From Bacteroidales bacterium (GTDB lineage: Bacteria; Bacteroidota; Bacteroidia; Bacteroidales; UBA4181): a DNA stretch of 33,560 bases. The notes beneath the pieces are model-generated. The model made no database searches and was not told the origin of the DNA. It worked only from the letters and a program-made list of their open reading frames with translations. Positions 11,169 to 20,048 of this stretch are shown one piece after another. Made by a program: the position numbers and the translations under genes. Within the stretch, counting starts at the first letter, position 1. Every line of letters starts with the position of its first letter. Location of the stretch: positions 1 through 33,560 of the forward strand of contig JAISWE010000159.1 of the NCBI GenBank assembly GCA_031271175.1, in the 5' to 3' direction.

Positions 11169-13196
11169 ATGATGGCATCTTATTTCCCAATTGAAAATCA
11201 GGTGATTATAATGGCTCTATGCCTGTTTATCATGCTGGTCATCCCGCCTTTCTGCAAAAAGATCGGGATGCCTGCTATTTTTGGATTGATACTGGCAGGT
11301 ATAGCTATCGGCCCCAACGGATTTTATCTGATCAGCGAGAAGTCGGGTCTGGATTTATTTTCTTCTGCGGGATTGCTCTATCTGATGTTTCTGATGACGC
11401 TGGAAATCGATATTTACAGTTTCCGCAAAAACAAGCTCAAGAGTGTTTGGTTTGGCGCTTTCACCTTTTTGATACCTTTTGTGCTGGGTTTTCTTACCGC
11501 CCGTTTCCTGCTGCACTATGACGTTATGGTTTCCCTCCTGCTTTCGTGCATGTTTGCGTCCCACACACTGGTTTCCTATCCTATTGCTTCGCGGTTGAAC
11601 ATTACGAAAACCGAACCGGTGGTGGTAAGTATCGGCGGCACCATCATTACCGATGTGGCCGTATTGCTGTTGCTGACGATCCTCACGGCCACCATGTCGG
11701 GAACGCTGCATCTGATGTTTTGGGTGAAAACGACCGGCTTGCTGGCGATATTTATTCTGCTGCTGTTGTGGGGGTTTCCCAGAATATGCAGATGGTATTT
11801 TTCTCATTTTCAGAGTGATGAGCCGTCTCAATACATCTTTGTGATGTGTTCGCTTTTTGCTTCCGGTTTTTTGGCGAAACTGACCGGCATAGAGCCGATT
11901 GTCGGCGCTTTTCTGTGTGGACTGGCGCTGAACCGCATTATTCCGCATCAATCGTCGCTGATGAACCGTACTGTTTTTATCGGGAATACGCTTTTCATTC
12001 CTTTTTTTATGATTCACATCGGCATGATGGTAGATATGAAAGCGTTTTTTCAGGGGACGGAAAGCATTGTCCTTGCCGGAATACTGACGCTGGTGGCCAT
12101 TTCCGGCAAATATCTGGCAGCCTTGGCCACACGGTTGATTTACGGATACACCCGTTCGGAGGGGCTGTTGCTGTTCGGGCTAAGCAGTTCGAGAGCGGCT
12201 GCCACCATTGCCGTCGTACTGATCGGCTACAGGATAAACATCCTGGATACCAATATTCTCAATGCTACTGTCATTATTATCATCCTGACCTGCCTGGTCA
12301 GCACTTATTATACCGACCGTGCGGGACGCAAAGTAGCCCTGCAGCAAGAGCAGGAGATGCACAACAACGCTTCCGACCATATATTGGTATCGATCTCGAA
12401 CCCGGGCAATGCCATACTCCTGTTCGATTTTTCCCTCATGATACACAAGCCTCATGAAGACTCTGTGATTCATCCGGTTACCATTGTTACAGAATCCGCA
12501 CAGATGGAACAATCCATCCTCAGAGACAAGAAAATCACGGAGTATTTCAAACAACGCTCTCAACTGGCTTCCGTTGCCTGCTATTCCGGCATCCGGCTGG
12601 ACAGCAACATCTCGGAAGGCATCATCCGCGCTACGGTGGAACTGCAAGCCACCCACATCGTGATGGGATGGAGCGGACAATCGGGTACCGGACAATATTT
12701 TTTCGGCACCATCATGGAAAATCTCCTGAAACACTGCAAACAAACTATCCTCGTCACCAAACTGATCACACAGCAGTTGCGTTTTAACAAAATGTACATT
12801 CTTGTACCTCGCAATGCCGACCACGAAACAGGTTTCCACGCATGGTTGACCATTTTGAAGCGAATTTGGCGCAACTCGACCGAGGTGTTGTTTATCAGCG
12901 ACGAACACACCGCCTCAGCTATTGCCGGCATGAAAGAAACGGCGTCGCTGACCGGTAAAAACTATCGTATCATGTCTGTTTTTCCCGACATGCCCAGCTT
13001 GTCGAACGAATTGACTTCCGCCGACCTGCTGGTAGTAATTTCCGCTCGACAGAACACGGTTTCCTACAGCCGGAAAACAGCTGTCATGCCAAGAGCCGTC
13101 ATGCGCTTCTTTGAACGTACCAATTGCGTGATCCTCTATCCGGAACAGCCCGATATACAACCCGACAACATCAACAGCGCTTTCAGCGGGCTATAA
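11169..13196 (+). CDS. CPA2-type cation:proton antiporter with C-terminal USP-like region
   Basis: Multiple TM segments; GLILAGIAIGPNG, GLLYLMFLMTLEIDI, GIEPIVGAFLCGLALNRIIP; soluble C-terminal half. ATG at 11169/11172 lies downstream of a TATTTTTG box. Confidence 0.88.
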   Translation: MMASYFPIENQVIIMALCLFIMLVIPPFCKKIGMPAIFGLILAGIAIGPNGFYLISEKSGLDLFSSAGLLYLMFLMTLEIDIYSFRKNKLKSVWFGAFTFLIPFVLGFLTARFLLHYDVMVSLLLSCMFASHTLVSYPIASRLNITKTEPVVVSIGGTIITDVAVLLLLTILTATMSGTLHLMFWVKTTGLLAIFILLLLWGFPRICRWYFSHFQSDEPSQYIFVMCSLFASGFLAKLTGIEPIVGAFLCGLALNRIIPHQSSLMNRTVFIGNTLFIPFFMIHIGMMVDMKAFFQGTESIVLAGILTLVAISGKYLAALATRLIYGYTRSEGLLLFGLSSSRAAATIAVVLIGYRINILDTNILNATVIIIILTCLVSTYYTDRAGRKVALQQEQEMHNNASDHILVSISNPGNAILLFDFSLMIHKPHEDSVIHPVTIVTESAQMEQSILRDKKITEYFKQRSQLASVACYSGIRLDSNISEGIIRATVELQATHIVMGWSGQSGTGQYFFGTIMENLLKHCKQTILVTKLITQQLRFNKMYILVPRNADHETGFHAWLTILKRIWRNSTEVLFISDEHTASAIAGMKETASLTGKNYRIMSVFPDMPSLSNELTSADLLVVISARQNTVSYSRKTAVMPRAVMRFFERTNCVILYPEQPDIQPDNINSAFSGL

Positions 13197-13392
13197 ATAC
13201 CGGCAGGCATCCTCAGTTTCAATTGTGCCGTACGGCGATGCATTTAGCCGGACGGAAAATCACATGAAATAGTATTGTAAAAGAGGATATTGTAAAAATT
13301 TAAAGAAAAAATAAAATATTTTTTGCCGTCAATTAAAAATAGTTCCCTATTTTTACAGTTTGAAAGAAGTGGTTTTTTTATTAAAAAATTAG

Positions 13393-14904
<1,512 letters not shown>

Positions 14905-14924
14905 CCGTATATGGAGGAAGAATC

Positions 14925-15185
14925 ATGTTACTGGAAGTTATCACGCCACAAAAAACGGTTTTTTCGGGAGAAGTGTCCCTGATAAAAGTGCCGGGAAGCA
15001 AAGGCTCCTTTGAAATATTGAAAAACCATGCACCCGTTATCTCGACCCTATCGCCGGGCGAACTGAAATTTGCCATAAACGACGGAGAAGTCCGTTACTA
15101 CAGGACAGGCAACGGCGTGGTCGAGATCAAAAACAACCATGTGATCGTACTGGTTGATTCTTTGGAAAAAATAACGATGCCATGA
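14925..15185 (+). CDS. atpC: F1Fo ATP synthase subunit epsilon (short form)
   Basis: 86 aa immediately downstream of atpD; MLLEVITPQKTVFSGEVSLIKVPGSKGSFEILKNHAPVISTLSPGEL typical epsilon N-terminal domain. Confidence 0.92.
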   Translation: MLLEVITPQKTVFSGEVSLIKVPGSKGSFEILKNHAPVISTLSPGELKFAINDGEVRYYRTGNGVVEIKNNHVIVLVDSLEKITMP

Positions 15186-15937
15186 TGCACGCCATTGTTA
15201 AACTTCCACTTTTAAGTTTGGCCATTGCCGTGTCGGCGCCTGTTTTTGCCCAGAAAAAGGTCACATTTACAACGGCAGACAGTTTGACCGTCACTGCCGA
15301 CATGTACCGCGTGGATAAATATGCGCCTTATATCGTTCTGCTGCACGGAGAAAACAGCAGTCGCGGCGAATATCGCGACATTGCACCCAAACTGCAAAAA
15401 CTCGGATTCAACTGTCTTGCCGTTGACCTTCGCCACGGCAAAGAATGTAATTTTGTAAGAAATGAAACGGTAAAAGAACAGTGGCAGAAAAACGGCATAC
15501 AGGCCGTCATGCTCGACTGTGAAAAAGACATCACGGCCGCTATCGACTATATTGCCGCCATTGCCATCAACAAAAGATGTATCCTGCTGGGAAGTAATTT
15601 TTCGGCATCGCTTGCCATGAAAACGGCCAGACATAACCGACAGGTAACGGGAGTGGTCGCTTTCAGCCCGGGCGAATACTTTGGCCCCTCCATTGCAGTT
15701 AAAGACTGGTTTGACGGTTTCGATCATCTGCTGCTGGTGGCGGCCACCCAGCGCGAAACGCCTTTCGTCGCCGAATTGCTGCAAGACATCCCCGCCGACT
15801 TGCTGACACGATTCCAGCCCGCTACAGGCAACGGTCAGCAAGGAGCGCCCGCCCTGTGGAAGAATGATTCTACCTCCGACGAATACTGGATATCCTTGAT
15901 GCTCTTCCTAAACAAAGTGAAAGAAAAAACGTATTGA
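15182..15937 (+). CDS. Exported alpha/beta-hydrolase-fold protein
   Basis: Signal peptide; YIVLLHGENSSRGEYRDIAPKLQKLGFNCLAVDLRHG; elbow-like CILLGSNFSASLA. ATGA overlap with the atpC stop. Confidence 0.75.
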   Translation: MMHAIVKLPLLSLAIAVSAPVFAQKKVTFTTADSLTVTADMYRVDKYAPYIVLLHGENSSRGEYRDIAPKLQKLGFNCLAVDLRHGKECNFVRNETVKEQWQKNGIQAVMLDCEKDITAAIDYIAAIAINKRCILLGSNFSASLAMKTARHNRQVTGVVAFSPGEYFGPSIAVKDWFDGFDHLLLVAATQRETPFVAELLQDIPADLLTRFQPATGNGQQGAPALWKNDSTSDEYWISLMLFLNKVKEKTY

Positions 15938-15965
15938 CGTCAGCCATTAATCCCTGACGTTTTTT
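15937..15965 (+). terminator. Intrinsic terminator after the atpDC-hydrolase genes
   Basis: ACGTCAG (15937-15943), 10-nt loop, CTGACGT (15954-15960), with a T6 run starting at 15960. Confidence 0.65.
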
Positions 15966-15973
15966 AGCTCTTA

Positions 15974-16222
15974 CTACAAATTCAACAGCTTGTTTTTGGG
16001 ATATTTCACCGAATACATCCATTTGAACGTCCGGATTTTTCCGGGTGGCATGTCCAGTTCCCATGTGATGACTCCCACATCCGTTTTGTTGAACGATGGT
16101 GGCGTCGTGTCTTTGGACAGTTCCACCGTCACTTCCTTGATGGTGGATATGGGATATTGGTCTTTGAGCACCATTTGTACAGTTTGGTTACTGTTGTTGC
16201 GCAGGGGTGGGTCTCCATTCAT
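15974..16222 (-). pseudogene. C-terminal remnant of a DUF4139 domain-containing protein
   Basis: 82-codon ORF MNGDPPLRNNSNQTVQMVLKDQYPISTIKEVTVELSKDTTPPSFNKTDVGVITWELDMPPGKIRTFKWMYSVKYPKNKLLNL matches the C-terminal end of DUF4139 proteins (RNN..V.L.DQ.P.S....V.....G...W.L.L.PGE.R.F.W.Y.VKYPK). The rest of the domain is missing; upstream is cmk. Confidence 0.75.
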
Positions 16223-16911
16223 ACATGCGGTTGATGTTTCCGAAGGATTTTTTCGAACCATTCCATTTGTTGGTCAACGGTCATATCGCTATTGTCGAGT
16301 ACAACAGCATCTTCTGCCTGTTTGAGCGGATCTTCGGCGCGGGTACGGTCGATGTAGTCCCGTCGGATGATGTTTTCGCGGATTTCTTCAAGGCTGGCAG
16401 GTATTCCTTTGCCTTTCAGTTCGTCGTATCTTCGTCGAATACGCACCTCTTCCCGGGCGGTCATGAAAATCTTAATGTCGGCGGCGGGGAAGACCACCGT
16501 TCCGATGTCGCGCCCGTCCATCACGACGGATTTGCCCTTTCCCATTTTCTGTTGCAGCGCCACCAGTTTTTTTCGCACCTCCCGGATGGCGCTAATTTCG
16601 CTTACTTTTTCGGAAACTTTGATCGTCCGGATGTCGTCTTCGACACATCTTCCGTTCAGCAGCGTTTCATTCCGACCGGTTTTGTCGTTTCTCCGGAAGG
16701 AAATAACGATGTCGTCCAAACGATTCAGCAACGCGATACGGTCAATCCCGTTGTCGCCGACAAGGCTGTTTTCCATGGCAAACAGCGTAACTGCCCGGTA
16801 CATGGCGCCGGTGTCGATGTAGGCATATCCCAGCCGTTCCGCAATGGATTTGGCGAAAGTGCTTTTTCCGCATGACGAAAAGCCGTCAACAGCAATGATC
16901 AATGGTATCAT
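16219..16911 (-). CDS. cmk: Cytidylate kinase
   Basis: IIAVDGFSSCGKSTFAKSIAERLGYAYIDTGAMYRAVTL, VVMDGRDIGTVVFPAADIKIFMTA, RDYIDRTRAEDPL. Confidence 0.94.
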   Translation of the reverse strand: MIPLIIAVDGFSSCGKSTFAKSIAERLGYAYIDTGAMYRAVTLFAMENSLVGDNGIDRIALLNRLDDIVISFRRNDKTGRNETLLNGRCVEDDIRTIKVSEKVSEISAIREVRKKLVALQQKMGKGKSVVMDGRDIGTVVFPAADIKIFMTAREEVRIRRRYDELKGKGIPASLEEIRENIIRRDYIDRTRAEDPLKQAEDAVVLDNSDMTVDQQMEWFEKILRKHQPHV

Positions 16912-17015
16912 GATATTTTTTCTTAAAGCGCAAATATACGCGGTTTTTTTGAGATTTACGGTGTGGGGATGATGTTACTTTTGGGGGAGCGAAAATTTCA
17001 GGAGAAAAGTCGCAT

Positions 17016-17606
17016 TTACAAGTATCCCGCTTCGATCTGACGAATGATTTGTTCGATGATTTTGTCTTCACCTTTGCTGGCATCGTACTGTGTTTTCAGA
17101 TTGGAGCCGAACAGTTTGGCTACTGTTTGCCAGAAAATGGCAGAAACAGTCCCCCTAAAGTCTTTAACTATTGCATAAGTGGTACTGCCTGTTTCCCTAT
17201 CCACCAATCTTAACAGAATACGTCCCTGCGAAATGGTCAATTTCCGCAGTTCGCCTTCAAACTCGTTTTTGAGTTCTTCTTCTACCTTCCGGGCATATTG
17301 TTTTCTTTGCCGTTCGCTGTCCAGTTCCAGATACTGTTCATTGAGTTCCTGCAATTTCACTGCTGCAAGTTTTGCATAGGGATATGTCCTTTTCACATTA
17401 TATACCAGCCGCCAGAAGGCTTTTTCGTCGGCTTTGCTTTTAAAAACCCGTCGGGTGGTAATGTCTACGCCTTCAATTTTTGCAAGATAAACCGTATCTC
17501 CATTTTCGATTTTTATTCCCATCATCACGCCTTCGTGCCGTATTTGCGCCCGGGAAGAAAGCAAGCCGGCTTGCATCAGGAATAAAAAACAGACAAAATA
17601 CCGCAT
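17016..17606 (-). CDS. DUF4294 domain-containing secreted protein
   Basis: Signal peptide; ENGDTVYLAKIEGVDITTRRVFKSKADEKAFWRLVYNVKRTYPYAKLAAVKLQELNEQ...EGELRKLTISQGRILLRLVDRETGSTTYAIVKDFRGTVSAIFWQTVAKLFGSNLKTQYD. Confidence 0.85.
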   Translation of the reverse strand: MRYFVCFLFLMQAGLLSSRAQIRHEGVMMGIKIENGDTVYLAKIEGVDITTRRVFKSKADEKAFWRLVYNVKRTYPYAKLAAVKLQELNEQYLELDSERQRKQYARKVEEELKNEFEGELRKLTISQGRILLRLVDRETGSTTYAIVKDFRGTVSAIFWQTVAKLFGSNLKTQYDASKGEDKIIEQIIRQIEAGYL

Positions 17607-17646
17607 ATTTTTTTAATTGATGAAAATGATGCTTCAATTTTCGTTC

Positions 17647-17663
17647 CAAAAATACTATTTTTG
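17647..17663. promoter_or_regulatory. Face-to-face divergent -7 promoter boxes (CAAAAATA-C-TATTTTTG)
   Basis: Both strands read TATTTTTG (TAnnTTTG consensus) with 1 bp between them, between the divergent DUF4294 and FtsX-like permease genes. Confidence 0.5.
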
Positions 17664-17690
17664 TCGTTTGATTTGTTTCATTTTAAATCA

Positions 17691-18935
17691 TTGAAGACCG
17701 AATTTTACATAGCGCGGCGACTTTTGTCGGGAGGAGCGCAACGGAAGTCCACCGGTTTGATGGTGGCTATCAGTATGGCCGGCATAGCGCTAAGTTTGTC
17801 GGTGATGATTGTTGCTGTGGCTGTTACAAGCGGTTTTAAAGCCGAAATCAGCATGAAAGCCGTCGGGTTTGCCGCCGACATACAAATCACCAATATGGAC
17901 AGCCACTATTCGCTTTACAACATGTCGCCCATATCATCGAGCCGGGCTTTTCTCGACGAATTGAAGATGATGCCGGAAGTGCGTCATGTACAGCCGTACT
18001 GCGTCAAACCGGGGATACTGAAAAGCGCGGAAGAAACACAGGGGATTGTTCTGAAGGGGATCGACAGGGATTTTGAATGGGATTTTTTCCGAAAAAACCT
18101 CCGGGAAGGCGAAGTATTTCAGGTCAATGATTCGGTGGCGTCGGACCGGATGGTCGTATCGCGCTACATAGCGAATCTTTTGCAGTTGAAAGTCAATGAT
18201 GCGGTCATGGTTTATTTTGTACAGGATCCGGTACGGATGCGCCGTTTTAAGATTTCCGGCATATACGAGACCGGTTTGACGGAGTTCGACAAGGTGTTTG
18301 CGCTGGTTGACATGATGCATCTCCAGCGGCTGAACAATTGGAAGAAAGATCAGATCAGCGGTTTCGAGATTTTTATCCGTCGATTCGACCGCTTGGAAGA
18401 AGTCACGGACGAGATTTTAAACAAGGTCGGTTTTGACCTTCTGGAAGACGGCTCGAGTTTGAATGTGCAGCATATTCGCGAACTTTATTCCCAACTTTTT
18501 GACTGGCTGGGACTGCAGGACACCACGGTGTTCATCATTTTGTTGCTGATGGCGCTGGTAGCGGGTTTCAACATGATTTCCGGATTACTCATCGTGATTC
18601 TGGAACGGACTTCCACCATCGGCATATTGAAGTCGCTGGGCGCCGATAACCGTTTCGTCCGAAAGGTTTTTCTCTGCGAATCGCTGTTTTTCATCGGCAA
18701 AGGGCTTTTCTGGGGCAACGTCATCGCGCTGTCATTGTGCTGGTTGCAATGGAATTACGGTATCATCTCCCTCGATCAGGAGTCTTATTTCCTGAACAAG
18801 GTTCCTATTCACATCCATCCGTTACACCTGCTGGCGATCAATGTCGGGACAGCCGCCGCCATCCTGTTGATGCTGATGGTTCCGTCGTCCATTATCAGCA
18901 GGATAAGTCCCGGCGTTGCCGTCAAATACCGTTAG
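17691..18935 (+). CDS. FtsX/LolC-LolE-like ABC transporter permease
   Basis: KTEFYIARRLLSGGAQRKSTGLMVAISMAGIALSLSVMIVAVAVTSGFKAEI and C-terminal FtsX TM segments (LLIVILERTSTIGILKSLGADNRFVRKVFLCES). The ORF-track start at 17661 lies inside the -7 box; TTG at 17691 is the likely start. Confidence 0.85.
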   Translation: MKTEFYIARRLLSGGAQRKSTGLMVAISMAGIALSLSVMIVAVAVTSGFKAEISMKAVGFAADIQITNMDSHYSLYNMSPISSSRAFLDELKMMPEVRHVQPYCVKPGILKSAEETQGIVLKGIDRDFEWDFFRKNLREGEVFQVNDSVASDRMVVSRYIANLLQLKVNDAVMVYFVQDPVRMRRFKISGIYETGLTEFDKVFALVDMMHLQRLNNWKKDQISGFEIFIRRFDRLEEVTDEILNKVGFDLLEDGSSLNVQHIRELYSQLFDWLGLQDTTVFIILLLMALVAGFNMISGLLIVILERTSTIGILKSLGADNRFVRKVFLCESLFFIGKGLFWGNVIALSLCWLQWNYGIISLDQESYFLNKVPIHIHPLHLLAINVGTAAAILLMLMVPSSIISRISPGVAVKYR

Positions 18936-19915
18936 TCGATATGGATTTCCAGCAATTCCGAAGGTTTCAACGGGATGAGGCTGATATTTTTCAATACGGC
19001 CGGTAACAGTACGGTTTCGCCTTCGGCAATGGGCAATACGGCATCGCCGGCGTTGATCATGCAATGGCCTGCAACGCAAACGAAAATGACAAACGAATCA
19101 ATGCCCTGATAGTCTTTCTCCACCGGTTGCCGTAGCCGAACGAGTTTTGTGGTAAAATACGGACATTTCACCAGTTCCACCGTTTGCGCCAAAGAATCGT
19201 AACGGACTTTATGCTGCGTTTGCTGCGTATAATCGATGGCGTCTATTGCCTGTTCCGTATGGATTTCGCGCGATTTGCCGCTGGCATCGGTACGGTCCCA
19301 GTCGTAAATACGGTAAGTGATGTCGGAAGTCTGTTGAATCTCCGCCACAACGATGTTCTTGCAGAGGGCATGAACTTTTCCTGCCGGAATAAAAAACACG
19401 TCGCCTTTTTTTGCTTCTTCTACATTCAGCATGTCCGGCAGTCGTTTTTCCGCCACGGCCTTCCTATAAGTTTCCCTGTCCACAGGCCGGTTAAATCCCA
19501 TTATTACGCGGCTGTCGGCATCCGCTTCCATCACATACCACATTTCGGTTTTTCCATAGGCGTTGTGACGCTGGGCTGCCAACCGATCGTCGGGATGCAC
19601 CTGAATGGAAAGGTTGTCCTGCGCGGCAATGAATTTGACCAGTAGCGGAAACTCCGCTCCGAAGCGTTCATACACCCTGTCGCCTACCAAATCGCCCATA
19701 TATACCTCTACCAGCTCATTCAAATCGTTTCCCTTGAGAAAGCCGTTCGCAACAACAGACACGTCGCCTGTTACGCCCGAAAGTTCCCAGCTTTCGCCGA
19801 TATGTTTCGACCGGCTCCCCTTGCCCGGTAAACGCTGTAACCAAGTCCCGCCCCATATCCGTTCTTTCAGGATGGGAATAAATTTCAACGGGTATAAACC
19901 TTGAGATTCCTGCAT
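18932..19915 (-). CDS. manA: Mannose-6-phosphate isomerase, class I
   Basis: LKFIPILKERIWGGTWLQ, SIQVHPDDRLA, GKTEMWYVMEA, FIPAGKVHALCKNIVVAEIQQTSDITYRIYDWDR. Start is 19918 or 19915 (MM). Confidence 0.92.
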   Translation of the reverse strand: MQESQGLYPLKFIPILKERIWGGTWLQRLPGKGSRSKHIGESWELSGVTGDVSVVANGFLKGNDLNELVEVYMGDLVGDRVYERFGAEFPLLVKFIAAQDNLSIQVHPDDRLAAQRHNAYGKTEMWYVMEADADSRVIMGFNRPVDRETYRKAVAEKRLPDMLNVEEAKKGDVFFIPAGKVHALCKNIVVAEIQQTSDITYRIYDWDRTDASGKSREIHTEQAIDAIDYTQQTQHKVRYDSLAQTVELVKCPYFTTKLVRLRQPVEKDYQGIDSFVIFVCVAGHCMINAGDAVLPIAEGETVLLPAVLKNISLIPLKPSELLEIHID

Positions 19916-20007
19916 CATTAAGATTTTTCAAATATCGGTACAAAGAAAGGTATTTTTTCGAAAATCCGTACATTTTCACTGTAAAAAACTTTTTTTCACT
20001 TGTATGA

Positions 20008-20039
20008 TTTGGAAATCGTATGATTTTCATCTAATTTTG
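20008..20039 (+). promoter_or_regulatory. Bacteroidetes-type promoter TTTG-N20-TAATTTTG
   Basis: TTTG at 20008-20011 and TAATTTTG at 20032-20039 with 20-bp spacing, matching the -33/-7 consensus, directly upstream of the ATG at 20049. Confidence 0.55.
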
Positions 20040-20048
20040 CATCGTGTT

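Noticed and set aside
12180-12908. 242-aa reverse ORF inside the antiporter gene
   Set aside because: Antisense to a conserved membrane/USP-like coding frame; no independent support.
16976-16983. TACTTTTG box on the forward strand between cmk and DUF4294
   Set aside because: Would only drive antisense RNA into DUF4294; a single short match in AT-rich spacer is likely chance.
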